Origin: Candidatus Zhuqueibacterota bacterium
GTDB taxonomy: Bacteria; Zhuqueibacterota; Zhuqueibacteria; Thermofontimicrobiales; Thiofontviventaceae
Length of the DNA: 64,000 bases
Assembly: GCA_016931935.1 (NCBI GenBank)
Contig: JAFGDW010000097.1
Location: forward strand, 1-64,000
Direction of reading: 5' to 3'
In this document: positions 36,007-44,961 of the stretch, piece after piece
Layout: the number at the start of each line of letters is the position of its first letter
How positions within the stretch are numbered: position 1 is the stretch's first letter
Made by a program: the position numbers and the translations under genes
The notes under the pieces: generated by a model
Told to the model about the DNA's origin: nothing
Database searches by the model: none
Seen by the model: only the letters and a program-made list of their open reading frames with translations

Positions 36007-36571
36007 GCCAGTACCTCTCAAGTTGCTTTTTCAGAGCCTGTCGGGCATTGAACAATCTCGACATAACTGTTCCCGTGGGAATATCCAGCATCTCGGCGAT
36101 TGTTTTATACGGCAGGTCCTGAATATCCTTCAATACAATAATCTCCCGTTCATGTGGCTTCAGGGCATTGAGTCCTTCCCATACTTTATCGTGCAGTTCC
36201 TGTCGATCGAGCAGGGTTGCAGCATCCGGAGACGGATCAGAAATGGCCTTTAATGTGGGTTCACCGATTTCGGAAAATGACCTTGCATGTCGCGCGGTAT
36301 CGCGTTGGTAATTGAAGCACAAGTTCCGTAATATGCGATAGTACCACGGAAAGAACGGTCGCAAAACATCGATTTTAGCAATCGACTTCCAGGTTCTAAC
36401 AAAAGCATCCTGCGACAGATCCAATGCTGCTTCGGGTACACCAACAATGCCTAATGCACAGAAATAGGCGCGTTCTTTATAATGCTGCACCAATACACCA
36501 AAGGCGTGTTTATCACCGTGCTGGCATTTCACAATAATCGATTGCTCGTCGAAATCCGAATCGTCCGTCAT
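35999..36571 (-). CDS. ECF-family RNA polymerase sigma factor
   Basis: The 190-residue protein has sigma region 2 (residues about 15-85, with LDLSQDAFVRTWKSIAKIDV and FFPWYYRILRNLCFNYQRD) and region 4 (about 125-185, LKPHEREIIVLKDIQDLPYK then TVMSRLFNARQALKKQLERY). It would redirect RNA polymerase to stress or envelope genes. ATG 36571 has AAAGGTGA upstream; a GTG four codons earlier overlaps that site. It is first in a three-gene operon with an anti-sigma-like membrane protein and a YbjQ-type protein. Confidence 0.93.
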   Translation of the reverse strand: MTDDSDFDEQSIIVKCQHGDKHAFGVLVQHYKERAYFCALGIVGVPEAALDLSQDAFVRTWKSIAKIDVLRPFFPWYYRILRNLCFNYQRDTARHARSFSEIGEPTLKAISDPSPDAATLLDRQELHDKVWEGLNALKPHEREIIVLKDIQDLPYKTIAEMLDIPTGTVMSRLFNARQALKKQLERYWHE

Positions 36572-36874
36572 TGTCGAACTCACCTTTCAGGAAGAAGTAC
36601 ACCACATCGGAAGAATTATTCGGAATAAGTTAAAAAAAATTTATTGGAAATTCAATGATTATTTTGTTGCTATTTTTTGAATCGATAAATATCCAGCTTT
36701 GGTTCCTTAAATATTCTAATTTGTGATTCACATGCCTGATTGATGTTTAGTGCTTGATTTCTTAATTATTTCTCAGTATATTTTTATCATTATAATTGAC
36801 TTGATATTTATAAAGCGATCAAAATACAATAATAGATTAAGGAAAGCTAATAGCAAATCAAAGGGAGGTTCATT

Positions 36875-38548
36875 GTGACACGAGTTCTTTTTTTCATGAT
36901 GTGTTGTGTACTGTTGCTTAAAATCAGCGGTTGTAGCAAAAAAGTGATTGAGTCCGTCGCCGATCCGAGAGAGGTGAAAGCACAGGTTGATAAATTTGCT
37001 CCCGTGGTAATTCAATATGATACCACCATCCTTGATGAAAATGAAACCGCTGCTTTGCACAAAATTGTGGAAGCGGCAATAATTATGGATGAAATATTCC
37101 TGCATCAGGTCTATGCAGAAAATCCAGCCATCCGTGAAGCGTTAATGAAATCCACCGACCTGGAATTAGTGCCCCACAAACAATTATTCAATATTATGTT
37201 CGGTCCATTCAATCGATTGGAAAATGATAAGCCGTTTATTAATAAAAATCTAAAACCGGATGGCGCCAATTTCTATCCTGAAGATATGACGAAAGAAGAG
37301 TTTATAAGTTGGATCACAGATCACCCTGAAGATAAAGAATCATTCGAACATGTATTTACAAAAATTGAACGCCAGGGTGATTCACTTAGTGCAATACCCT
37401 ATTCAGAAGCATATAAAGAGTGGCTGGAACCAGCCGCAACATTGCTAAAAGAAGCTGCACACCTTACAAAAAATGAATCGCTCAAGCGTTATCTCACAAG
37501 TCGCGCCGCGGCGTTTCTTAGTAATGACTATTATCAATCCGATATGGATTGGATGGATCTGGATAGCCAGATCGAAGTGGTGATTGGACCGTATGAAGTA
37601 TACGAAGACAAGATGTTCAACTACAAAGCATCGTTTGAATCATTCGTAACCATCGTCGATCCGGCGGAGAGTAAAAAATTAGCGGTTGTTGCCAAACATC
37701 TTAAGGAATTGGAAAAAGCGCTTCCATACGCGGAAAAATATAAAAATTTTGAACGCGGCAGTGAATCGCCCGTGAAAGTAGTACAGGAAGTATTTAGCGC
37801 GGGTGATACCAAGGCGGGTGTGCAAACGCTGGCATTTAATCTGCCAAACGATGAACGGGTTCGGGAGGCCAAGGGCAGCAAAAAAGTGATGCTAAAAAAT
37901 ATTGCTCATGCCAAATTCGATAAAATTTATATGCCGATTGCAAATATTGTGCTTGCGGCCGATATGCTTGAGTTGCTTTCATTTGATGGCTGGTACACAC
38001 ATATTTTGATGCACGAGGTGACACATGGCCTGGGACCGGGGATGCTCAAACAAGAAGATGGCAGCAGCGTTCCTGCATCAAAATTATTGAAAGAAACCTA
38101 TTCCGCCATCGAAGAATGCAAAGCGGATGTGGGTGGAATGTATACGTTTGCCTATTTATGCAAAAAAGGGATATTCCCGGTGTCTCAGGAAAAGGGAATT
38201 TATCCGACATACTTGGCTGGCATTTTTCGATCCGTTCGTTTTGGCGCAGATGAGGCCCATGGGATTGCTAATATGATCGCTTTCAATTATATTCTAGAAC
38301 AAGGTGGATTTGAATACATTGGTGAAATTGAAAAGTTCAAAGTGAATGACAAAAAAATTCGCGATGCAGTAAGCAACTTGCTCAACAATTTGTTGTCAAT
38401 CGAAGCGACTGGAAATTATGATGCAGCAATTGAATTAATTAACAATTACGGTGCAATGCCAGAAAATATGAAAACTGTCATCGCGAAATTAGCCAATGTC
38501 CCGGTGGATATTCGCCCAGAATTTGAAATCATCGGAACCCTTCAGTAA
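36875..38548 (+). CDS. Dipeptidyl peptidase III-like (M49) metallopeptidase lipoprotein
   Basis: The 557-residue protein begins with a lipoprotein signal ending KISGC (Cys20). It belongs to the M49 family: the zinc site is HEVTH at residues 380-384 followed by GLGPG, and the glutamate motif EECKAD is at 413-418. Classical DPP III has a hexapeptide HExxGH; here the motif is a pentapeptide, as I recall for the Caldithrix abyssi enzyme, which is of similar length. It would remove dipeptides from N-termini of oligopeptides in the periplasm. The start is GTG, set by GGGAGG upstream. It diverges from the sigma operon. Confidence 0.88.
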   Translation: MTRVLFFMMCCVLLLKISGCSKKVIESVADPREVKAQVDKFAPVVIQYDTTILDENETAALHKIVEAAIIMDEIFLHQVYAENPAIREALMKSTDLELVPHKQLFNIMFGPFNRLENDKPFINKNLKPDGANFYPEDMTKEEFISWITDHPEDKESFEHVFTKIERQGDSLSAIPYSEAYKEWLEPAATLLKEAAHLTKNESLKRYLTSRAAAFLSNDYYQSDMDWMDLDSQIEVVIGPYEVYEDKMFNYKASFESFVTIVDPAESKKLAVVAKHLKELEKALPYAEKYKNFERGSESPVKVVQEVFSAGDTKAGVQTLAFNLPNDERVREAKGSKKVMLKNIAHAKFDKIYMPIANIVLAADMLELLSFDGWYTHILMHEVTHGLGPGMLKQEDGSSVPASKLLKETYSAIEECKADVGGMYTFAYLCKKGIFPVSQEKGIYPTYLAGIFRSVRFGADEAHGIANMIAFNYILEQGGFEYIGEIEKFKVNDKKIRDAVSNLLNNLLSIEATGNYDAAIELINNYGAMPENMKTVIAKLANVPVDIRPEFEIIGTLQ

Positions 38549-38564
38549 GACCACAATTTTTCCG

Positions 38565-38601
38565 AACAGCGGGAATTGGATTACAACTGATTCCTGCTGT
38601 T
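38565..38601 (+). terminator. Hairpin after the peptidase gene
   Basis: AACAGCGGGAAT at 38565-38576 pairs with ATTCCTGCTGTT at 38590-38601 with one G-U pair. Only three T residues follow, so termination may be weak. The remaining sequence to 38861 (about 260 bases) has no gene or signal that I recognise. Confidence 0.6.
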
Positions 38602-38861
38602 TCTCCGAATCACTCATTTCAATTCCAAACCCAAACTGCGGTAATCATCAGCAATTTTGCAGTTCCACAAAATGTCTCGGGTTACGAGAGTCAAAGCCAA
38701 CTTGAAATAAATGTTCATTTTCTAAAAAATTAATAATTATTCTTTTTTATCCGCAAATTAAAAGTTTTATATGTAATAATACGATCACACTATTGTGCAA
38801 AAAACAATTCATGATTTGCAAAAGGATAATTGAAACTTTACCTAAATCGGGAAACTGGGGG

Positions 38862-41800
38862 ATGAAAACAACTCTTACTTCGCTTGCACTTCTGCTTCTT
38901 GTTACATCTGCACGCGCGCAATTATTCATTAACGAATTTGTAGCATCAAATGATCATACAATTCACGATGAAATGGGCGATTATGATGACTGGATCGAGC
39001 TTTACAATGCGTCTGATTCTCCGATTAATCTTTCCGGCTATAGCATGACGGATGAATTTTCTGAACCTACCAAGTGGTTGTTTCCTGATGTCAATATTTC
39101 GCCGCGGGGATACCTGATCGTCTGGGCCGATGAAGAACTCGATCAAGGTGACTTACACGCAGATTTTAAAATTGGCGCTGGTGGGGAAGAACTGGCAATA
39201 TTTTACAATGGTAATTTCATTGATTCATTGACTTTTGGCGAGCAATCAACCGATGTTTCCTATGGGCGCCTGACTGATGGCGGATCTGTGTGGGCATATT
39301 TCAATAATCCATCGCCGGGAGGGCCCAACACAGCACAAAGCGTTGATGCGGAGCTACCGGTATTTTCAGTACCGGGCGGGTATTACAGTGCTCCATTTTC
39401 AATCGAACTTTCCGATACTTCTCCAACTGCTGAAATTTATTTTACGAACGATGGTTCTGATCCAACCGAATCCAGTAGTCTATATACTGATCCGATCATG
39501 ATTGATGGAACAACTGTTATACGGGCACGCAGCTATGATTCAGAAAAAGAACCCAGTCCGATAGTTACACAATCCTACATTTTGAATACACAATACCATT
39601 TAGGTGTGCTTTCTCTTACAAGTGATCCGTACAATTTGTGGGACAATGATTATGGTATTTATGTGAATTATGATATTCCGGATTCAGTTAAAGATGAGTG
39701 GGAACGACCTGCCTTTGTCGAATATTATAATACAAATGGTGATCTTGAATTTGCTTATGATGTAGGCATTCGAATTCATGGTGGTTACAGTCGGGGAATT
39801 CCCAAAAAATCGTTCCGAATTTATTTCCGTTCGGAATATGGCACCAGTTGGCTGAACTATCAATTATATCAAGACAAAGACATTGATGAATACAAACGGA
39901 TTGTTGTGAAAGGCGGCGCTAACGATTGTGTCGCGGATGATCGGGAATATTTCAGTAGTGTCTGGTCTTTGATTCGTGACATGTTAATGCAGGATTTGAA
40001 CCATAGTATCGGGGGAATGGGCGTCGCAAGTCAGCCGGTCATATTGTATTTGAATGGTCAACCATGGGGTATTTACATTTGCACGGAACGGATTGATGAA
40101 TACTACATAGAGAAAAATTTCGGATTGGATGATGTTGATCTCATTAAGGAAAATAGTGAGGTCGTAGTTGGCACGAATGAGCAGTGGAACAATCTTAACA
40201 ATTTTCTTGAAAACAATAATCTGTCAAACGGTTCGAATTTTGACCAGGCTGCCGACATGATTGACATCCGTAATATTACTGATTATAATATCGTTCAAAT
40301 TTTTGGTGGAAATAAGGATTGGCCAAACGGTAATATCTATTGTTTTCGCCCCCATGATGGTTCCGAACCCTGGCGTTGGATTATGTGGGATGCGGATTAC
40401 ACCCTGGGTTCACCAACGCTGGAGTCATTTGATTATAATACGTTGTGGTGGGCGACCTGGGAAGACCTTGATGGTACACTTCCCCTGCGGAGTCTGTTGC
40501 GGAACGAGAGTTACCAAAAATATTTCATAAACCGATTTGCCGATCTGTTGAATACCTTATTCGTACCCGAAAATATAAATCGAAAAATCGATTCACTTGC
40601 GGCGCTCATCGCTCATGAAATCCCGGTTGAAACAGCTCGCTGGGGTGGTTCGTTTGAACAGTGGGAACCAAATATCAATCGGATAAAAGACTATGTGAAC
40701 CAACGCCCGGATAACGTCAGAGACCATATAAAATCAAAATTCTTGCTAAATGGGTATGATTCATTGAATTTGTCGGCGCCGCAACCCGGTTTGGAAAGTA
40801 TCCGAGTTAATTCCATTGAGATAAAGCAGTTCCCGTGGAGTGGCATTTATTTTGAAGATGTGCCGATTGAAATCGAAGCGAAAGCAGCAATCGGATACAA
40901 CTTTAAAGAGTGGAGTAATCCTGAACTCCCCGATACAAATTTAATAACCTTGCCCATAGATCAGACATATAATTTATATCCGATATTTGAATCGGATAAT
41001 CAGGAATATAATGTTGTTATAAATGAAATAAATTATAACAGCGCATCGGATTTTGATCCGGATGACTGGATTGAGCTGCATAATATTTCCGATAATGCAA
41101 TCGATATTTCAGGTTGGCATTATAAAGACAGCGATGATAACCACGATTTTGAAATCCCTGCAAATACAAGCATTGCTGCACATGGTTATCTGGTGCTGTG
41201 CAACAATTCAGCCGACTTTCAGAATTTATTTCCTGAAGTTGCCAATTATATTGGCGATGTGGATTTCGGCCTAAGCAGCAGCGGTGAATTGGTAAGGCTG
41301 TATGACTCACGAAATCGTATTGTTGATTCCCTGACGTTTGATGATAAATCTCCCTGGCCGACTGCACCCGATGGTGATGGACCGACATTGGAATTAATTC
41401 AACCTGAACTGGATAATGCATTACCTGAAAGCTGGCAGGCAAGCGCCGGCCATGGTACGCCGGGTCAAGCGAATACGATATTTTCCGGTGAATTTGTCAT
41501 TTCCGGAAAAATTGTGTATAGCGGAAATGGTCAGCCCGTGCCGGAAACGACTTTACAACTTAACGGAACTGCTAGCACTTCGCATAAATCAGATGAAAAC
41601 GGCGCGTTTGAATTTTCCGGTTTGATAACAGGCGATTATTCCCTTGAGTCTTCAAAGCAACTCGAAATAGAAAATCCATCCATAATGATGTATGATGCGT
41701 CGCTTGCTGCGCAAATTGCATTATCACTCATTGAACCAACAGCGCATCAATCAGTTGCGGCTGATGTGGATGGGGATACGAAAATCCTTACATATGATGC

Positions 41801-42674
41801 ACATCTCATAGCTTGTTATGCCGTTGGCCTTCCATCTGTAGGTACTTCATATGTCGGTGAGTGGCGTTTCCAACCTGATGCACGGAATTATCAGCAACTT
41901 TCCGAAGATCAAATCGACCAGGATTTTACCGCTTATTTATTAGGCGATGTTGATAATAGCTGGTCCACCGACGAATCATTAGCAATGCAATCAGCGCCGG
42001 GTGGTGAGTATCACATCTCTGAAGCATTGCACGTGACTGCCGGTGAATTGATTTCTATTCCGATTAATGCACATACAGGTGAAAATATCTACTCGTGTGA
42101 TGTTTTCCTAACATACGATCCGCAGGCACTCGAATTTGTTAATCTTGAGACGACTGCATTAAGTAATAATTTTTTTACTGTGGTCAATTCTAATAAAATC
42201 GGCAAATTACGATTCGGTTGTTATGGAACTCAGCCGATCCTTCAACCGGGCCCTTATCTTAAAATTATTTTTAAAGCCATAGGTGATGGCGGTGCTAGTG
42301 CTGAATTTAATTTAGAAAGTTACCGGATTAACAATAATCCGGCATCCCATGGACATTTATCAATATTTATCGGGAATGATGAGACAAATACGCCGCATAG
42401 TTACCGGCTATATCAAAATTATCCAAACCCATTTAATCCGGCAACGCGTATAAATTATGACGTTCCATATGCCGGAAAGGTAAATCTGTCGATTTTCACT
42501 ATCAATGGTGAATTTGTACGTACGTTGGTTGATGCAGCGTTTCAGTCGGGCCAGCATCATGTGCAGTGGGATGGCGAGAATGATAAGGGAATACAAGTCG
42601 CAAGTGGTATCTATTTATGTAGAATGAAAGCCGATAATTTTGTGTCATATAGAAAAATGATATATATTCGTTAG
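38862..42674 (+). CDS. Large secreted protein: lamin-tail, CotH-kinase-like, cohesin/dockerin-like and YPNPFNP sorting domains
   Basis: From ATG 38862 (1270 residues) a signal peptide (SLALLLLVTSARAQ) is followed by a lamin-tail domain (about 19-125, DDWIELYNASDSPINLSGYS), a chitobiase C-terminal-like domain (about 165-243), a CotH-like region (about 280-620, IRIHGGYSRGIPKKSFRIYF and PWGIYICTERIDEYYIEKNF), an InlB-repeat-like strip, a second lamin-tail domain (about 717-827), a carboxypeptidase-regulatory-like domain (875-933), a dockerin-like part (DVDGDTKILTYDAHLIA), a cohesin-like part and a C-terminal FlgD/sorting domain with YQNYPNPFNPATRINY. The role is probably surface attachment or spore-coat-like modification; the function is not known. 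An upstream frame extension lacks support. Confidence 0.85.
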   Translation: MKTTLTSLALLLLVTSARAQLFINEFVASNDHTIHDEMGDYDDWIELYNASDSPINLSGYSMTDEFSEPTKWLFPDVNISPRGYLIVWADEELDQGDLHADFKIGAGGEELAIFYNGNFIDSLTFGEQSTDVSYGRLTDGGSVWAYFNNPSPGGPNTAQSVDAELPVFSVPGGYYSAPFSIELSDTSPTAEIYFTNDGSDPTESSSLYTDPIMIDGTTVIRARSYDSEKEPSPIVTQSYILNTQYHLGVLSLTSDPYNLWDNDYGIYVNYDIPDSVKDEWERPAFVEYYNTNGDLEFAYDVGIRIHGGYSRGIPKKSFRIYFRSEYGTSWLNYQLYQDKDIDEYKRIVVKGGANDCVADDREYFSSVWSLIRDMLMQDLNHSIGGMGVASQPVILYLNGQPWGIYICTERIDEYYIEKNFGLDDVDLIKENSEVVVGTNEQWNNLNNFLENNNLSNGSNFDQAADMIDIRNITDYNIVQIFGGNKDWPNGNIYCFRPHDGSEPWRWIMWDADYTLGSPTLESFDYNTLWWATWEDLDGTLPLRSLLRNESYQKYFINRFADLLNTLFVPENINRKIDSLAALIAHEIPVETARWGGSFEQWEPNINRIKDYVNQRPDNVRDHIKSKFLLNGYDSLNLSAPQPGLESIRVNSIEIKQFPWSGIYFEDVPIEIEAKAAIGYNFKEWSNPELPDTNLITLPIDQTYNLYPIFESDNQEYNVVINEINYNSASDFDPDDWIELHNISDNAIDISGWHYKDSDDNHDFEIPANTSIAAHGYLVLCNNSADFQNLFPEVANYIGDVDFGLSSSGELVRLYDSRNRIVDSLTFDDKSPWPTAPDGDGPTLELIQPELDNALPESWQASAGHGTPGQANTIFSGEFVISGKIVYSGNGQPVPETTLQLNGTASTSHKSDENGAFEFSGLITGDYSLESSKQLEIENPSIMMYDASLAAQIALSLIEPTAHQSVAADVDGDTKILTYDAHLIACYAVGLPSVGTSYVGEWRFQPDARNYQQLSEDQIDQDFTAYLLGDVDNSWSTDESLAMQSAPGGEYHISEALHVTAGELISIPINAHTGENIYSCDVFLTYDPQALEFVNLETTALSNNFFTVVNSNKIGKLRFGCYGTQPILQPGPYLKIIFKAIGDGGASAEFNLESYRINNNPASHGHLSIFIGNDETNTPHSYRLYQNYPNPFNPATRINYDVPYAGKVNLSIFTINGEFVRTLVDAAFQSGQHHVQWDGENDKGIQVASGIYLCRMKADNFVSYRKMIYIR

Positions 42675-42716
42675 AAGATAAAATTCTAACCATACATTAA
42701 AAGTATTTAAGCAAAT

Positions 42717-42755
42717 AAAAGTCTACTCATTCGGATTGAATGCGTGGACTTTTTT
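42717..42755 (+). terminator. Terminator after the CotH-like gene
   Basis: AAAAGTCTAC at 42717-42726 pairs with GTGGACTTTT at 42744-42753 (one G-U pair), followed by T residues; the loop contains a smaller ATTC/GAAT stem. It lies 43 bases after the stop codon. Confidence 0.85.
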
Positions 42756-42931
42756 ATTTACTCCATACAAAAAATGATTCTCCTGTTTTTCCTTTGTGCC
42801 CTTTGTGACTTTGTGGCGTATTTTTTTCTTTCAAATAGAAATCTGATCTCAATCCACGATATAAATAAAATGCAACTTGTATTCAAACCTTTCGTCTATT
42901 CACTTAAAACCGTGAAGAAGAAAGGAAAAAT

Positions 42932-43570
42932 ATGCGTGCATCTAAAATATACACTTCAATTTTACTTGTAACAGCGGTATTGTTTATAGGTGGTTGTTTT
43001 GAATTTGAAGAACGAATGGTACTAAAAAAAGATGGCTCCGGCACGTTGGAAGTGGAATACTGGACGATGGAAGATGTTAATATAAATGGGGATGGGTATG
43101 AATTTCCTGAAAAAGAAGCGGATATCCGGGACGAAGTGATTGAAAAATATACATCGGACAACGTAAAATTGATGGATTTTAAAGTATACTATCAGGAAGA
43201 TTCTCGTCATGTACGTTTTACTGTGAAATTTGATAATGTTGATGATTTAAATGATCTCAAACAATTCCATGAAAATAAAATTCGATTTAAACGAGATGGT
43301 CACCGGATTGATTTTGAACGAACTGTTTTTATTGATAACGATGATAATAATTTAGATGATGAGCCGAATAATACTTTTGAAAAATTTGTAGTTGGACTGG
43401 TAAAAGAGGGATTAAGTAACATCAAATTTCGGTTTGAATTGGAACTGCCGTATGAAATTAATGACTCAAACGCAGATTGGATATCTGGTAAACATCGGGC
43501 GGTGTGGAAGTATCGCCTTTCTGATGTAATTAATAAAGATGATATTGTCATGAAGCTCAAAACAAAATAA
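42932..43570 (+). CDS. Lipoprotein of unknown function
   Basis: A 212-residue protein with a lipoprotein signal (ILLVTAVLFIGGC, Cys22). After it comes an acidic, beta-rich region starting FEFEERMVLKKDGSGTLEVE, which looks like a fragment of a larger repeated beta-sandwich, and a central stretch of charged residues (IDNDDNNLDDEPNN). I do not recognise a family. It resembles small FCB lipoproteins with a conserved KKDGSG start, but that is an impression only. AAAGGA precedes the ATG, and a terminator follows. Confidence 0.8.
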   Translation: MRASKIYTSILLVTAVLFIGGCFEFEERMVLKKDGSGTLEVEYWTMEDVNINGDGYEFPEKEADIRDEVIEKYTSDNVKLMDFKVYYQEDSRHVRFTVKFDNVDDLNDLKQFHENKIRFKRDGHRIDFERTVFIDNDDNNLDDEPNNTFEKFVVGLVKEGLSNIKFRFELELPYEINDSNADWISGKHRAVWKYRLSDVINKDDIVMKLKTK

Positions 43571-43598
43571 AGTGTCACACACTCTTCCTCCTTAGAAA

Positions 43599-43631
43599 AG
43601 GGCAGTCAGAAAGTCTGGCTGCTCTTTTTTT
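43599..43631 (+). terminator. Terminator after the lipoprotein gene
   Basis: AGGGCAGTCAGA at 43599-43610 pairs with TCTGGCTGCTCT at 43614-43625 with two G-U pairs, followed by seven T residues. It lies 28 bases after the stop codon. Confidence 0.9.
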
Positions 43632-43702
43632 ATGACTGCAGACGCCTTATTAATTATGGCTTGCTTAAAAGGAAATATATCTGTTCACGTATATTCGGAA
43701 AG

Positions 43703-43792
43703 TGAACGTGCTACACACTTTTCTTCCTTGAAATTCAATTTGTAATTTGATTCCAGAAGATTTACATAAAGGGAGAAGTGCGTAGCACATTT
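43703..43792. repeat. Imperfect inverted repeat with dispersed-repeat ends
   Basis: The left arm (43703-43724) contains CGTGCTACACACTTTTCT and the right arm (43771-43792), read in reverse complement, contains TGTGCTACGCACTTCTCC. The core resembles the palindrome at 23376-23408, and a third related stretch (GTGTCACACACTCTTCCTCC) lies at 43573-43592. The whole 338-base gap 43571-43908 holds the terminator, these repeats and no gene. Confidence 0.55.
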
Positions 43793-43908
43793 AATCCCCG
43801 TAAACACTTACAACGAAAACATTTGCTTATTTGCATAATTACGGAACTTTTACTTTGTTCATGAATACAAAATTTCAATAATGGATTGTAAATGTAAGGG
43901 AAAAGAAA

Positions 43909-44718
43909 ATGAATACTATTAAGTTTGACTTTCAACGTGATGTGATTGATGAGAGTTTTAAACAACCGATTGTTGCCGATTTCTGGGCCGCATGGTGTGC
44001 GCCTTGCAGGATGTTGGGTCCTGTGCTTGAAAGACTCGATGCCGGTGCCGCAGGCCGCTGGAAATTGGTTAAAGTAAATACGGAAGAAAACCCTCAAGTT
44101 GCTGCTACCTATCAGATTAGAAGCATCCCGGCGGTTAAAATGTTTTCCGAAGGTAAGGTTGTCGCCGAATTTGTGGGGGCACTTCCCGAACCATCTATCC
44201 GCAGATGGCTTGACCAAAATTTACCAACCGAGGCGAAGAAAGCGGTGGATGAAGCTCAACAACTGCTTGCTCAAGGAGATGACGACAAAGCAAAAAAAAT
44301 TTTGAAATATGCTATCGATCAGGACAATTCAAACCAGGATGCCAGAATATTGCTTGCTTTGCTGGTCTTTGAAGATGAGCCACAACCGGCAATTGAGCTT
44401 GTAGGTGATGTTGATGAGAGCCATAAGATGTTTGATAAAGTAGATGCAATGCGAACGCTGGCACGGTTTCACCAGGCGGGCGCTGTGCCGGATTCTAATG
44501 ATGGTAAGGCGTGGGATGCTTACGTAAATGGTATCGCAGCGTTCAAGGAAAAGGATTATGACAAAGCGCTTGAACAATGGATTGATGCGATAATTTACGA
44601 TCGTGCAATTGACGATGATGGGCCAAGGCGTGCCTGTGTCAGTTTGTTCAAATTACTGGGAAATGAGCATTCAATTACACAGAAATACCATCGGCAGTTT
44701 ACGTCCGCATTGTATTAG
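43909..44718 (+). CDS. Thioredoxin-domain protein with TPR-like C-terminus (CnoX/YbbN-like)
   Basis: The 269-residue cytosolic protein has an N-terminal thioredoxin fold with the active-site WAAWCAPCRMLGPVLERL (CxxC near residue 29) and RSIPAVKMFSEGKVV, then a helical region with TPR-like repeats (AQQLLAQGDDDKAKKILKYA and DEDEPQPAIELVGDVDESHK-like segments). This pairing matches the CnoX/YbbN chaperone-thioredoxin group, which protects client proteins from oxidation. AAGGGA precedes the ATG. No adjacent redox gene is seen. Confidence 0.88.
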   Translation: MNTIKFDFQRDVIDESFKQPIVADFWAAWCAPCRMLGPVLERLDAGAAGRWKLVKVNTEENPQVAATYQIRSIPAVKMFSEGKVVAEFVGALPEPSIRRWLDQNLPTEAKKAVDEAQQLLAQGDDDKAKKILKYAIDQDNSNQDARILLALLVFEDEPQPAIELVGDVDESHKMFDKVDAMRTLARFHQAGAVPDSNDGKAWDAYVNGIAAFKEKDYDKALEQWIDAIIYDRAIDDDGPRRACVSLFKLLGNEHSITQKYHRQFTSALY

Positions 44719-44774
44719 TATTTTTAAGGCATTATTATTTGTAGCTATCAATTAAATACTGAATGTGATGAAAA

Positions 44775-44929
44775 GTATCTATTCAATAAAAGATGGTAGT
44801 TTTTATTTTTACGTTTGCTTTCACACTTCGACTTCGCTCAGTGTGAAGTGGTAGCGTAACTTCATGCTGAGCGAAGTCGAAGCATGATAATACTGTATCA
44901 TTAAATTCTATAATTTATTGAACGGATAC
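44775..44929. mobile_element. MITE-like element, copy 1 (155 bp, 8-bp target duplication)
   Basis: The ends are inverted repeats matching at 16 of 20 bases (GTATCTATTCAATAAAAGAT at the left, GTATCCGTTCAATAAATTAT read inward from the right). The element is flanked by identical 8-bp direct repeats GATGAAAA at 44767-44774 and 44930-44937. Inside is a 16-bp perfect inverted repeat, CTTCGACTTCGCTCAG at 44826-44841 and its complement at 44867-44882. No coding capacity is present. It inserted 25 bases upstream of the next gene's start. Confidence 0.9.
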
Positions 44930-44961
44930 GATGAAAATAACTTAACTAACTGTATCTTGTA

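Noticed and set aside
44826-44882. Simple intrinsic terminator reading of the CTTCGACTTCGCTCAG hairpin
   Set aside because: No T run follows, and the hairpin lies in the middle of an element with defined ends and target duplication.
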